Shown here piece by piece: positions 1 to 9,181 of a DNA stretch of 64,000 nt. The translations under genes were made by a program, and so were the position numbers. The notes below the pieces were generated by a model. It ran no database searches, had not been told where the DNA came from, and saw only the letters and a program-made list of their open reading frames with translations. How positions within the stretch are numbered: the stretch's first letter is position 1; each line of letters starts with the position of its first letter. The stretch spans positions 1-64,000 of the forward strand of contig NZ_FCOB02000020.1 of NCBI RefSeq assembly GCF_001545075.1. The letters are read 5' to 3'. Source of the DNA: Caballeronia ptereochthonis. Lineage in GTDB: Bacteria > Pseudomonadota > Gammaproteobacteria > Burkholderiales > Burkholderiaceae.

Positions 1-71
1 ATCTGCGCGAGACACTGACGTTCCTGATGTTGACGAGCGAGGCTTCGGTTTCCATCGCGGCGGGGGAATGA
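1..71 (+). CDS. 3' end of an upstream gene, possibly a GroEL-like chaperonin
   Basis: The frame is open from the window edge to a TGA at 69-71 and encodes about 22 residues. The tail contains LMLTSEASVSIA. This resembles the C-terminal end of chaperonin 60 subunits, where a leucine-rich helix is followed by (L/I)TTE or LTSEA and a valine. Too little is present for a firm family call. A chaperonin would fit the downstream ClpK/ClpG-type disaggregase, since such genes often lie in protein-quality-control clusters. The match could also be chance. Confidence 0.4.
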   Translation, partial: LRETLTFLMLTSEASVSIAAGE

Positions 72-219
72 CGCCCGGCCGCATCGGACAGCACGACGCC
101 ATAAAAGACCTTGGGGAGAAGGACCTGGCTACCACGCGGTGGTTCGGGTCGAGCCGGGCCGATGGTCGCATGTCGGCGCGCTCGATGGTGAACTGCCCAG
201 AACACGGAGACGATTGATC

Positions 220-3006
220 ATGGCTGCTCTTTGCGAAATTTGTCATGTCCGGCCCGCGGTTGCACAAGTGGCGGTGGTGCAGAACGGTCAGCGCAAGTCG
301 ATGTCGATCTGCGAATACGACTACCGTCAACTGATGCGGCATCAAAGCATGCTGAATCCGTTCGATTCCCTCCTGGGCGGCGGCGGCTTGTCGCGTCTTC
401 TGGGCGGCATGCCCGGCTCGGGAGGCGTGGACGATGAAGACGACGAAGGTCTCGTCGCTTCGGTGCCGCGCGAATCCGTCGACGTCACCGACGCCTTCAG
501 CGAGCAGACGATGGAACTGCTGCAGCGTGCCGCGGAAAAGGCGCACGAGCTGCAGAAAACGGAGCTCGATACGGAGCAAGTGCTCTATGTCCTGGCGGAC
601 ATGGATATCGTCCAGGCGCTCTTCAAGGAACTGAAGCTATCGCCGGAGGACATCAAGCGCTACATCGACGAGCACGCGAAAAAGGGCAACGCCGACCCCG
701 ATGCGCCCGTCGAGAAGATGACCATCTCGCCGCGCCTGAAGAAGGCGTTCCAGTATGCGTTCCAGGCGTCGCGCGAGCTCGGGCATTCGTATGTCGGTCC
801 CGAGCACGTGCTGATCGGGCTTGCGGCCGTGCCGGATTCCATCGCGGGCGCGCTGCTGAAGAAATACGGCGTCACAGCCGAGGCCTTGCGCCAGAAAGTG
901 GTGAAGGTCGTCGGCAAGGGCGCGGAAGACGGCCGCGTCGACACGCCGACCGGCACGCCCACGCTCGACAAGTTCGGCCGCGACCTCACGGCGATGGCGC
1001 GACAAGGCAAGCTCGATCCGGTGCTGGGACGCGCGCAGGAAATCGAGAGCACGATCGAAGTGCTCGCGCGGCGCAAGAAGAACAATCCGGTGCTGATCGG
1101 CGAGCCGGGCGTGGGCAAGACGGCGATCGTCGAGGGGCTCGCGCAGCGCATCGTCAACGACGACGTGCCTGAAGATCTGCGCAACAAGCGGCTCATCGAG
1201 ATCAACATCAACTCGATGGTCGCGGGCGCGAAGTATCGCGGCGAGTTCGAGGAGCGCGCCAAGCAGCTCATCGACGAGATCACGGCCAAGCAGGACGAGC
1301 TGATCGTGTTCATCGACGAGCTGCATACGATCGTCGGCGCGGGCCAGGGCGGCGGCGAAGGCGGGCTCGATATCGCCAACGTGCTCAAGCCCGCGCTCGC
1401 ACGCGGCGAGCTGAGCCTGATCGGTGCGACGACGCTCAATGAGTATCAGAAGTACATCGAGAAGGATGCGGCGCTCGAGCGGCGCTTCCAGCCCGTGCTC
1501 GTGCCGGAGCCGACGGTGGAGCAGACCATCGTGATCCTGCGCGGGCTGCGCGACAAGCTCGAAGCGCACCATCAGGTGAGCTTCGCGGACGATGCGTTCG
1601 TCGCCGCCGCCGAGCTCTCGGATCGCTACATCACGTCGCGCTATCTGCCCGACAAGGCGATCGATCTCATCGATCAGGCCGCGGCGCGCGTGCGCATCGG
1701 CTCGACCTCGCGGCCGGCCGAGATCCAGGAGCTCGAGGCGGAGATCGCGCAGATGAAGCGCGAGCAGGATTACGCATCATCGCGCAAGCGTTTCGATGAA
1801 GCGAAGGGGTTCGAGGAGCGCATCAAGGAAAAGCAGGCGAAGCTCGACGAGCAGACCGAGGCATGGCAGCGCAAGACCGGCTCGGAGACGCTCGAAGTGA
1901 CGGTCGCGTCGGTGGCGGAAGTGGTCTCGCGTCTCACCGGCATACCGGTCACCGAACTCACGCAGGAAGAGCGCCAGAAGCTCCTCGACATGGAGAACAA
2001 GCTGCGCGAGCGCGTCGTCGGGCAGGACGAAGCGGTGACCGCCGTGAGCGATGCGGTGCGTCTGTCACGTGCCGGCATGGGTCAGGCGAACCGGCCGATC
2101 GCGACCTTCCTGTTCCTCGGGCCGACCGGGGTCGGCAAGACCGAGCTCGCGAAGGCGCTCGCGGAATCCGTGTTCGGCGACGAGTCCGCGGTGATCCGCA
2201 TCGACATGTCGGAGTACATGGAGCGGCACGCGGTCGCGAGGCTGATCGGCGCGCCGCCGGGATATGTCGGCTATGACGAAGGCGGTCAGCTGACCGAGCG
2301 CGTGCGCCGCCGTCCGTACAGCGTGATCCTGCTCGACGAGATCGAGAAGGCGCATCCCGATGTCAGCAACGTGCTGCTGCAAGTGTTCGACGACGGCCGC
2401 CTCACCGACGGCAAGGGCCGCGTGGTCGACTTCAGCAACACGATCATCATTTCGACGAGCAATCTCGGCGCGTCCATCATCATGGACAACCTGGAGAAGA
2501 GCGAGAAGGACCGCGACTCGGAGAAGGCGATCCGCGAGAAGCTGATGGATGTGCTCAAGGGCCACTTCCGGCCGGAGTTCCTGAACCGCATCGACGAAAT
2601 CATCGTGTTTCACGGGCTTTCGCGCGAGAACATCCGGGCGATCGTGCAGATCCAGATCGAACGCGTCACGCGAACGGCTGCGGCGCAGGACATCACGCTC
2701 AAGGTGCAGGATTCGGTCATCGATCATCTCGCCGATGTCGGTTATCGGCCGGAGTTCGGCGCGCGCGAGTTGAAGCGCCAGATTCGTCAGGAACTGGAAA
2801 CCCGGCTCGCGAAGGAAATCCTCGGCGACAAGCTCAAATCCGGAGACACGGTGGACGTGAGCTACGACAAGGAGACGGACAAGGTAGTGTTCAACAAGGT
2901 CGAATCCGAAGCGAAGCCGAAGGAGAAGAAGGCCAAGCCGGCGAGCAAGAAGAGCGCGGCGAAGTCCGGGGAAGGCAAGAAGGAGTCCGCCAGGAGCGAA
3001 TCCTGA
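220..3006 (+). CDS. clpK: ClpK/ClpG-type AAA+ disaggregase (class I Clp/Hsp100 ATPase)
   Basis: 928-residue Hsp100 ATPase predicted to extract and refold aggregated protein in the cytoplasm. The start is the ATG at 220, with GGAGA at 206-210; an upstream in-frame start at 139 has no clear ribosome site. The N terminus carries a cysteine motif (CEIC, then a third Cys near residue 31), followed by a Gly-rich linker and the Clp N-domain. AAA domain 1 has Walker A GEPGVGKT near residue 294 and Walker B VFIDELH. A short coiled-coil middle domain of ClpC length, not ClpB length, follows. AAA domain 2 has GPTGVGKT near residue 634 and ILLDEIEKAH. After TSNLGAS I see no (I/L/V)GF/L loop, the ClpP-docking element of ClpA/C/X. 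The C-terminal tail is rich in Lys and Ser. The cysteine N-domain, short middle domain and absent ClpP loop match ClpK/ClpG, stand-alone disaggregases linked to heat resistance. A ClpC-like protein is the alternative. Confidence 0.85.
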   Translation: MAALCEICHVRPAVAQVAVVQNGQRKSMSICEYDYRQLMRHQSMLNPFDSLLGGGGLSRLLGGMPGSGGVDDEDDEGLVASVPRESVDVTDAFSEQTMELLQRAAEKAHELQKTELDTEQVLYVLADMDIVQALFKELKLSPEDIKRYIDEHAKKGNADPDAPVEKMTISPRLKKAFQYAFQASRELGHSYVGPEHVLIGLAAVPDSIAGALLKKYGVTAEALRQKVVKVVGKGAEDGRVDTPTGTPTLDKFGRDLTAMARQGKLDPVLGRAQEIESTIEVLARRKKNNPVLIGEPGVGKTAIVEGLAQRIVNDDVPEDLRNKRLIEININSMVAGAKYRGEFEERAKQLIDEITAKQDELIVFIDELHTIVGAGQGGGEGGLDIANVLKPALARGELSLIGATTLNEYQKYIEKDAALERRFQPVLVPEPTVEQTIVILRGLRDKLEAHHQVSFADDAFVAAAELSDRYITSRYLPDKAIDLIDQAAARVRIGSTSRPAEIQELEAEIAQMKREQDYASSRKRFDEAKGFEERIKEKQAKLDEQTEAWQRKTGSETLEVTVASVAEVVSRLTGIPVTELTQEERQKLLDMENKLRERVVGQDEAVTAVSDAVRLSRAGMGQANRPIATFLFLGPTGVGKTELAKALAESVFGDESAVIRIDMSEYMERHAVARLIGAPPGYVGYDEGGQLTERVRRRPYSVILLDEIEKAHPDVSNVLLQVFDDGRLTDGKGRVVDFSNTIIISTSNLGASIIMDNLEKSEKDRDSEKAIREKLMDVLKGHFRPEFLNRIDEIIVFHGLSRENIRAIVQIQIERVTRTAAAQDITLKVQDSVIDHLADVGYRPEFGARELKRQIRQELETRLAKEILGDKLKSGDTVDVSYDKETDKVVFNKVESEAKPKEKKAKPASKKSAAKSGEGKKESARSES

Positions 3007-3047
3007 TCGCGCGGGCGTAGGCGTTCCAAAGGAGCCGGGCGGCGATG

Positions 3048-3263
3048 TCAGCTGCCCAGCTCCTGGAAGGCGTGGCCGTTCGCATCGAGTTCCTTGAGGA
3101 TTTCGGGCGACAGCTCGCTTTGCCAGATATGCCCGGAAAACTGCCACTGTTTTGCTTCGGCCGCCGCGAAATCAGGCAGGCCCGCGCCCTTGCGGACGTA
3201 GAGCCCGAGCGTGGGTTTCGCGAGGTTGATGTAGAAGTCGAACTCCGCTTGTTGCTGTTGCAT
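3048..3263 (-). CDS. small conserved-looking protein of unknown function
   Basis: 71-residue soluble protein starting MQQQQAEFDFYINLAKP. It has no signal peptide or membrane segment and is fairly acidic toward the C terminus. The start is supported by a near-perfect AGGAGG (revcomp of 3268-3273) a few bases upstream. It is convergent with the disaggregase, with 41 bases between the stops. I do not recognise a domain. The mixed aromatic and charged composition looks like a real folded protein, not an antisense shadow. Its position suggests a stress-related accessory role, but this is inference from context only. Confidence 0.65.
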   Translation of the reverse strand: MQQQQAEFDFYINLAKPTLGLYVRKGAGLPDFAAAEAKQWQFSGHIWQSELSPEILKELDANGHAFQELGS

Positions 3264-3443
3264 GGCGCACCTCCTGATCGCTTAAAAAGGTGTTTCAATC
3301 AGCATAGCCCACGTCACGGCCAAAGAGCGATTTTTTAGTGAAGCACCTACGCACTCAAAACGAAGGAACGCAGGTTCGATTAGAACTCCTTCCGCGAACC
3401 CGGAACGCGTTTTCCGGACTCTGTTCTTCTCGGGAGCACGATC

Positions 3444-3671
3444 ATGACCATCCGGCAAAGCGAACCCGATGACGAGCCTGTCGGCGAGCAGCGCGAGGGA
3501 GGGCGGCACTCGCCACGGAACGGCGCGAACCCTGGTGCGGGCCACGAGGGCAGTCGGCCATACGCGAAGCAGTTGCTCTGGTTCATTGCACTATGGCTCC
3601 TCGGGGTCGTTTCTACCGCGCTGCTGGTGCTTCCTTTCCATCTTCTTGTCTCCTCGGCCATCCATCGCTGA
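3444..3671 (+). CDS. small single-pass membrane protein, DUF2474-like
   Basis: 75-residue protein with a charged, disordered first half and one strong membrane segment at about residues 43-68 (QLLWFIALWLLGVVSTALLV). A GGGAG ribosome site lies about 8 bases before the ATG. The pattern (basic residue, then LLWFIALWLLGV) resembles DUF2474, tiny membrane proteins usually encoded next to cyanide-insensitive bd oxidases and thought of as CydX-like accessory subunits. Here the bd oxidase genes lie 3 kb downstream, beyond the molybdopterin oxidoreductase. Family assignment is from memory of the pattern and is tentative. Confidence 0.55.
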   Translation: MTIRQSEPDDEPVGEQREGGRHSPRNGANPGAGHEGSRPYAKQLLWFIALWLLGVVSTALLVLPFHLLVSSAIHR

Positions 3672-4190
3672 TACCCGATGCGGGACAAGGACGCACTGAT
3701 CGATTCACGCCGGCCTGTGCGGCTGAATGCAGCGAGCGCGTTGCGATCGCCTCGGCGTTGACTGAGGTTCGCCTTCCAATTCTTATCATCGGCAAAGCCG
3801 ATATTAACTTGCGCGTGGTACGTCCTTAAAATTCCGAGAACATCGAGGCGTCGCTTCGATGGTAACGGTGGAGGGGCGCGTTGGTCACCAGACTTCCTTG
3901 TCTCCACGCCTTCCTGATGCATGGCATTGCGACCGTGCGCAGGCATGCGCAGAAACCGTGCGCCGAAATTCGAGGCTGCTTCGTTGATCCGGATCGATTC
4001 GCCGACCGGGAGCTGTGTCCGCTGAAGTGTCACAGATGCGGCATGGAGGGCGCGATGATGCTCCTCGAAGACCGGAGCCCCGGCATTTGATCGCTCGAGG
4101 AAGCAGACGCCATCACGGTGTTCTGTGCTTGCTCGCCATCGCTCGTTCTGTATCTGTCGCGAGCCAACGGCCCGGCTAGACTGAACGCAC
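3672..4190. other. intergenic stretch with no supportable gene
   Basis: About 520 bases lie between the small membrane protein and the structured leader of the oxidoreductase. Open frames on both strands give low-complexity, Arg- and Ser-rich translations without ribosome sites, and I regard them as shadows. The base composition is less GC-rich than in flanking genes (for example 3775-3835), which fits a regulatory or decayed region. No recognisable terminator or operator was found apart from the hairpins listed separately. Confidence 0.5.
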
Positions 4191-4253
4191 CTCGGCACCA
4201 TGCCGAGATGAAGGCGCAACCCGCTGTTAAAACAGCCTCCCAGTCATCTGGGA
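4191..4253 (+). promoter_or_regulatory. three tandem hairpins in the leader of the molybdopterin oxidoreductase
   Basis: Three inverted repeats follow one another: CTCGGCA-CCA-TGCCGAG (4191-4207), GCTGTT-AA-AACAGC (4223-4236) and TCCCAG-TCAT-CTGGGA (4238-4253). They end 7 bases before the GGAG ribosome site (4261-4264) of the gene starting at 4271. Their packing directly before the start codon suggests a structured 5' leader with possible translational control. A molybdenum-cofactor-sensing RNA is conceivable because the gene product needs that cofactor, but I cannot match the known Moco motif by eye. Confidence 0.45.
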
Positions 4254-4270
4254 AGTTCATGGAGTCTCAT

Positions 4271-6553
4271 ATGACCACGCGACGTGAAGTGCCAGGAATC
4301 CGACCGTATGACGGACCTGCAGGGGGCTGGGGCGCGCTCCGTGCGACAGCTCAGGCCGTCCGAACCCAGATGGAAAGCTTCGAGGCGCCGATCACGCTGT
4401 TGCGGACCAATCAGCCTGATGGCTTCGATTGTCCGGGTTGCGCCTGGCCAGACAAGGAGCACAAGTCTACTTTTCAGTTCTGCGAGAACGGCGCCAAAGC
4501 GGTCACGTGGGAAGCGACGACCAAGCGGGTGACCCCCGAGTTTTTTGAAAACAACACCGTGTCATCGCTGCTGCAACGTTCGGATTTCGAACTGGAGGGT
4601 CTCGGCCGGCTGACGCATCCTCTCGTCTACGATGCCGCCACGGACAAGTTTCGGGTCGTCGAATGGCAAGATGCGTTTGCGCGCATTGGCGAGGTTCTGC
4701 GCGGTTTATCTTCTCCGAACGAAGCCGAATTCTATACATCGGGAAGAGCCTCGAACGAGGCGGCGTATCTCTTCCAGCTGTTCGCACGCGAATTCGGGAC
4801 CAACAACTTCCCCGATTGCTCGAACATGTGCCACGAGCCGACCAGTGTCGGGCTGCCCCAGTCGATCGGCATCGGCAAGGGCACGGTATCGCTGGACGAC
4901 TTCGACGAGACCGAACTCATCCTCTCCATCGGCCACAACCCCGGGACGAATCACCCTCGCATGATGGGAACGCTCCACGAAGTCTCACGGCGCAACGTCC
5001 CCATCATCGTATTCAATCCTCTGCGCGAGCGCGCGCTCGAGCGCTTCGCCGATCCGCAGAGCGTCGTTGAAATGGCGACGTTCGGCTCGACTCGCATCGC
5101 GTCGACCTATTTTCAGCTGGACGCCGGCGGAGACGCAGCCGCCCTTAAAGGCATCATGAAGGCGCTCCTCCAGATGGACGCGGAGCAGGGTGGAACCGTG
5201 CTGGATCACGAGTTTATTTCCACTCATACCCAGGGCTTCGAGGCGTGCGCAGCCGATCTGGAAGCAACGTCATGGGACGATATCGAAAAGGCGAGCGGGC
5301 TCGAACGTGAACATCTCGAGGAGGTCGCCATTGCCTATGCCAAATCGAACGCGACGATCGTCACGTACGGCATGGGCGTCACCCAGCATAACAAGGGAAC
5401 AGCCAATGTCCGACTGATCGCCGATCTATTGCTCATGCGAGGCAACATCGGCAAGCCTGGCGCGGGTATCTGTCCCTTGCGCGGGCATTCGAACGTGCAA
5501 GGCAACCGGACGGTCGGCATCACCGAAAAGCCTTCCGAGACCTTCCTCCAGAAGATCGAGGACGTGTTCGGGTTCGAGCCGCCCAGGGAGCACGGGCACG
5601 ATGCCGTCCAGGCGATGCAGGCGATGGTCGCCGGCTCGGCCAAGGCCCTCATTTGCCTGGGCGGCAATTTCGCGGTTGCGCTACCCGACCCCGAGTTGGC
5701 GTTTCCCGCGATGGGCAAGCTCGATCTGAGCGTTCACCTTGGCACGAAGCTGAATCGATCACACCTTTTGGTGGCGAAGGAAACCTATCTGCTGCCGGTC
5801 CTGGGTCGCACCGAGCTCGATATGCAGGCGACCGGGCGGCAGTCCATCACCGTTGAGGATTCGATGTCGATGGTCCATGCGTCGTCGGGAAAACTGACGC
5901 CCGCATCCGGGCATCTGCTGTCCGAGCCCGCGATCATTGCGGGCATCGCCAGCGCCACGCTGCCGGACAGCAAGGTGGCGTGGAAGGACCTGATCGCCGA
6001 CTATGACAAGATTCGCGATCTGATCGAGCAAACGGTGCCGGGATTCGAAGCGTTCAACGAGCGAATCAGAACGCCCGGAGGATTCCGCATGCCATTGCCT
6101 CCCACCGAGCGCGTATGGCCCACGCCGTCAGGAAAGGCGATGTTCTCGGTGTACCGTGGAGTGAAGGAAGATGCGGACGTGCTCGGCGCGACCGGTGTCT
6201 TGCGCCTCATCACGATCCGCAGCCACGACCAGTACAACACCACGATCTATGCCCTCGACGATCGGTATCGGGGTGTGTTTGGCAGGCGCGACGTGCTGTT
6301 CATGAACGAAGCGGATCTTGCCGAGCGCGGGCTCGAACATGGTGACCTGGTCGACATCGAAACGATCGCATCCGGCAGACAGCTGCGCCTGAAGAACATC
6401 ACGGCCATTGTCTATGACATCGCGCCGGGTTCGGTGGCCGCCTACTATCCCGAAGCGAACGTGCTGGTGCCGCTCGACTATATCGACAAGGAAAGCGGCA
6501 CGCCTTCGTACAAGTCCGTTCCTGTTCACGTCGTACGTTCGGCGCAAGCCTGA
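4271..6553 (+). CDS. ydeP: FdhF/YdeP-family molybdopterin oxidoreductase
   Basis: 760-residue cytoplasmic molybdopterin oxidoreductase, essentially the length of E. coli YdeP. The start at 4271 has GGAG 6 bases upstream; an in-frame ATG at 4259 is less well placed. The N-terminal region has CPGC followed by a later Cys (FQFCENG), an atypical Fe-S site. The segment NMCHEPTSVGL aligns with the seleno-Cys loop of formate dehydrogenase H, with Cys as the Mo ligand. The molybdopterin-dinucleotide-binding C-terminal domain (LRLITIRSHDQYNTTIY onward) is complete. YdeP is linked to acid resistance in E. coli, but its substrate is not established. moaA at 10307 would help supply the cofactor. An 18-bp inverted repeat follows the gene. 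Confidence 0.9.
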   Translation: MTTRREVPGIRPYDGPAGGWGALRATAQAVRTQMESFEAPITLLRTNQPDGFDCPGCAWPDKEHKSTFQFCENGAKAVTWEATTKRVTPEFFENNTVSSLLQRSDFELEGLGRLTHPLVYDAATDKFRVVEWQDAFARIGEVLRGLSSPNEAEFYTSGRASNEAAYLFQLFAREFGTNNFPDCSNMCHEPTSVGLPQSIGIGKGTVSLDDFDETELILSIGHNPGTNHPRMMGTLHEVSRRNVPIIVFNPLRERALERFADPQSVVEMATFGSTRIASTYFQLDAGGDAAALKGIMKALLQMDAEQGGTVLDHEFISTHTQGFEACAADLEATSWDDIEKASGLEREHLEEVAIAYAKSNATIVTYGMGVTQHNKGTANVRLIADLLLMRGNIGKPGAGICPLRGHSNVQGNRTVGITEKPSETFLQKIEDVFGFEPPREHGHDAVQAMQAMVAGSAKALICLGGNFAVALPDPELAFPAMGKLDLSVHLGTKLNRSHLLVAKETYLLPVLGRTELDMQATGRQSITVEDSMSMVHASSGKLTPASGHLLSEPAIIAGIASATLPDSKVAWKDLIADYDKIRDLIEQTVPGFEAFNERIRTPGGFRMPLPPTERVWPTPSGKAMFSVYRGVKEDADVLGATGVLRLITIRSHDQYNTTIYALDDRYRGVFGRRDVLFMNEADLAERGLEHGDLVDIETIASGRQLRLKNITAIVYDIAPGSVAAYYPEANVLVPLDYIDKESGTPSYKSVPVHVVRSAQA

Positions 6554-6593
6554 CCGCGAGCACCTGACGCGTCGGATCGAACGCAGTTCTGCG

Positions 6594-6631
6594 CGAAGCA
6601 TCCGGCCAGGCACGCCTGGCCGGATGCTTCG
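6594..6631 (+). terminator. strong inverted repeat, probable terminator after ydeP
   Basis: Perfect 18-bp inverted repeat: CGAAGCATCCGGCCAGGC at 6594-6611 is answered by its exact complement at 6614-6631, with a tiny loop. It sits 41 bases after the ydeP stop and about 110 bases before the bd oxidase start. It lacks a long T run, so it may act as a bidirectional or Rho-assisted terminator or an mRNA stabiliser. Confidence 0.6.
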
Positions 6632-6743
6632 GCTACGCACGACCTCCTCACGACCGTGAGCAATAAGCGGCAAGGCCGATTGTCGTCTCACAACCCTTCT
6701 CTTGCCGCAATTGCCGTTACAACCAGGAGCAAATTGTTCAGCC

Positions 6744-8132
6744 ATGGAATTATTCGATGCCTTCCACCTCGCCAGGCTGCAGTTCGCCTTCACGGTCTCG
6801 TTTCATATCGTCTTCCCTGCGATCAGCATCGGCATGGCCAGTTTCCTCGCCGTGCTGGAATGGCGCTGGCTGCTGACGGGCGACGCTGCCTACAAGGAGA
6901 TGTTCCTGTTCTGGTCGAAGATCTTCGCGATCGGCTTCGGAATGGGCGTGGTGTCCGGTGTGGTCATGGCCTATGAATTCGGCACCAACTGGGGCGGGTT
7001 TTCCAGTGTTGCCGGAAACATCACCGGACCGCTCTTGACGTATGAAGTGCTGACGGCCTTCTTTCTCGAGGCCGGGTTTCTCGGCGTCATGCTGTTCGGA
7101 TGGGAGCGAGTCAGCCCGCGCGCTCACTTCTTTGCCACGCTGATGGTGGCGGTGGGCACGCTCATTTCCACCTTCTGGATTCTCGCATCGAACAGTTTCA
7201 TGCAGACGCCGCAGGGATTCGCCATCGAGAACGGACGTATCGTGCCGGTCGACTGGATGAAGGTGATCTTCAACCCGTCGTTCCCGTATCGCCTCGCGCA
7301 TATGACCATCGCCGCGTTCATCGTCGCGGGCTTCATTGTCGCGGCTTGCGGCGCGTGGCATCTGCTGTATGGTCGACGAGACAAACCCGTCAAGCGCAGC
7401 TTTTCGATGGCGTTGTGGATCCTGCTCCTGCTCACGCCAGTCCAGATTCTCGTCGGCGATGCGCATGGGCTCAACACGCGTGAATATCAGCCGGCGAAGA
7501 TCGCTGCAATCGAAGGTCTCTGGGAAACCGAGCACGGTGGCACGGCGCTCAATCTGTTCGGTCTGCCCGACATGGACGCAGAGGTGACGCGATACGCGAT
7601 CCAGATCCCGCATCTGGGCAGTCTCATACTGACGCACAGTTGGGACGGCGAAATTCGCGGGCTGAAGGAATTTCCCGCGAAGGACCGCCCGTATTCACCG
7701 ATTGTCTTCTGGACGTTTCGCGTGATGGCAGGTCTGGGAATGCTGATGTTGCTGACCGCGGTTCTTGGTCTGCTGCTCAGAAGGCACGGCCGGCTCTATG
7801 AAGCGCGCTGGTATCAGATTTTCGTCCTCTGCATGGGGCCGTCGGGAATCGTCGCGCTGCTGGCCGGCTGGATCACGACCGAGGTGGGCAGGCAACCGTG
7901 GACCGTCTACGGTGTTTTGCGGACCGCGGATTCCCTTTCACCGATCAGCGCGCAGCAAGCAGGCGTTTCGTTGCTGATCTTCGTGCTGGTGTATTTCCTG
8001 GTGTTCGGAACGGGGGTGTACTACATGATGAAGATAATGAAGCGCGGACCGGAGGAGCACGTCGAGCGCCGCCTGTCCCGCAGATACCCTGTGTTGCGGA
8101 ATCGCCCGCTCGACGCACTGGAAGGAGAATGA
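6744..8132 (+). CDS. cydA: cytochrome bd ubiquinol oxidase subunit I (cyanide-insensitive type)
   Basis: 462-residue inner-membrane subunit of a bd-type quinol oxidase, which reduces O2 to water. AGGAGC at 6725-6730 supports the ATG at 6744. The haem-ligand region FHIVFPA places His21 where E. coli CydA has His19. The quinol loop keeps KIAAIEGLWE. The signature GRQPWTVYGVLRT is present. The protein is about 60 residues shorter than E. coli CydA, with a short Q-loop, which fits the CioA (cyanide-insensitive) branch. It forms an operon with cydB 4 bases downstream. Confidence 0.95.
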   Translation: MELFDAFHLARLQFAFTVSFHIVFPAISIGMASFLAVLEWRWLLTGDAAYKEMFLFWSKIFAIGFGMGVVSGVVMAYEFGTNWGGFSSVAGNITGPLLTYEVLTAFFLEAGFLGVMLFGWERVSPRAHFFATLMVAVGTLISTFWILASNSFMQTPQGFAIENGRIVPVDWMKVIFNPSFPYRLAHMTIAAFIVAGFIVAACGAWHLLYGRRDKPVKRSFSMALWILLLLTPVQILVGDAHGLNTREYQPAKIAAIEGLWETEHGGTALNLFGLPDMDAEVTRYAIQIPHLGSLILTHSWDGEIRGLKEFPAKDRPYSPIVFWTFRVMAGLGMLMLLTAVLGLLLRRHGRLYEARWYQIFVLCMGPSGIVALLAGWITTEVGRQPWTVYGVLRTADSLSPISAQQAGVSLLIFVLVYFLVFGTGVYYMMKIMKRGPEEHVERRLSRRYPVLRNRPLDALEGE

Positions 8133-8136
8133 CGCC

Positions 8137-9144
8137 ATGCAAATCGACCTTCCCGTTGTGTGGGCCGCGATCATCGGGCTCGGCGTGTTCATCTACGTGA
8201 TGCTGGACGGATTCGATCTCGGCATCGGCCTGCTGTTCCCGTTTTTCGAGGGGAAAGGTGAGCGGCAGGTCATGCTCAATACCATCGCCCCGGTCTGGGA
8301 CGGGAACGAGACCTTCCTCGTGCTCGGCGGCGCCGGGCTTTACGGCGCGTTCCCGGTGGTTTATTCGACGCTGCTGCCGGCGAACTACATGCCTTTGATC
8401 CTGATGGTCGTGGGACTCATTTTCCGTGGGGCGGCGTTCGAGTTGCGAGCGAAGGCCACCCGGACCCAGCACGCCTGGGACCTCGCCTTCATCGGCGGTT
8501 CCGCACTTGCGGCGCTCTGCCAGGGGATCGTGCTGGGGTCTCTTCTGCAAGGCATCCGGATCGTCGACGGCCGTTTTGTCGGTGCACCGTTCGACTGGCT
8601 TTCGCCGTTCAGCCTGTTTTGCGGAATCGGCGTGCTCATCACGTATGCAACGCTCGGCTGCGGCTGGCTCATCCTCAAAACGGACGGGGAACTGCAACGC
8701 AAGATGCGCGAGCTGATGAGGCCGATCGTGATCGTGCTGCTTGGGGCGATCGCCGTCGTCAGTCTCTGGACGGTGATCGGATTGCCGGCGGTGGCACATC
8801 GCTGGTTCGGAAGCGGCAATCTCGGATGGTTTCTTCCGGTGCCGATCCTCGTGCTTCTTTGCGTCTGGGGCATCTTCCGTGCGGTCCGGCTGAAGCACGA
8901 GGCCACGCCGTTCCTTCTTACGCTCGCACTGTGCTTCCTCGGTTTCAGCGGCCTGCTCATCAGCATCTGGCCGAACATGATTCCGCCTTCGCTGACTATC
9001 TGGGAAGCCTCTTCAAGTCACTCGAGCCAGCTATTCGCGCTTGTCGGAACGGTCATCGTGCTGCCGATCATCCTCGTCTACAACGCCATGCAATACCGCG
9101 TGTTCCGCGGCAAGGTGAGGGAAGGGGACGCAGGATATCACTGA
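8137..9144 (+). CDS. cydB: cytochrome bd ubiquinol oxidase subunit II
   Basis: 335-residue polytopic membrane subunit pairing with CydA. The N terminus VWAAIIGLGVFIYVMLDGFDLGIG is the family hallmark (YVxLDGFDLG), and APVWDGNETFLVLGG follows. A GGAAGGAG ribosome site lies upstream and overlaps the end of cydA, so the two are cotranscribed and probably translationally coupled. No CydX-like or DUF2474 gene follows directly; the best candidate is at 3444. Confidence 0.95.
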   Translation: MQIDLPVVWAAIIGLGVFIYVMLDGFDLGIGLLFPFFEGKGERQVMLNTIAPVWDGNETFLVLGGAGLYGAFPVVYSTLLPANYMPLILMVVGLIFRGAAFELRAKATRTQHAWDLAFIGGSALAALCQGIVLGSLLQGIRIVDGRFVGAPFDWLSPFSLFCGIGVLITYATLGCGWLILKTDGELQRKMRELMRPIVIVLLGAIAVVSLWTVIGLPAVAHRWFGSGNLGWFLPVPILVLLCVWGIFRAVRLKHEATPFLLTLALCFLGFSGLLISIWPNMIPPSLTIWEASSSHSSQLFALVGTVIVLPIILVYNAMQYRVFRGKVREGDAGYH

Positions 9145-9181
9145 CGGCAACGGCGCAATCGGTACATCAAAAGAGCAAATC

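Noticed and set aside
637..1572. 311-codon minus-strand frame
   Set aside because: Antisense shadow of the disaggregase.
3380..4219. 279-codon minus-strand frame
   Set aside because: Covers a promoter region and the antisense of the small membrane protein; biased composition, no ribosome site or motif.
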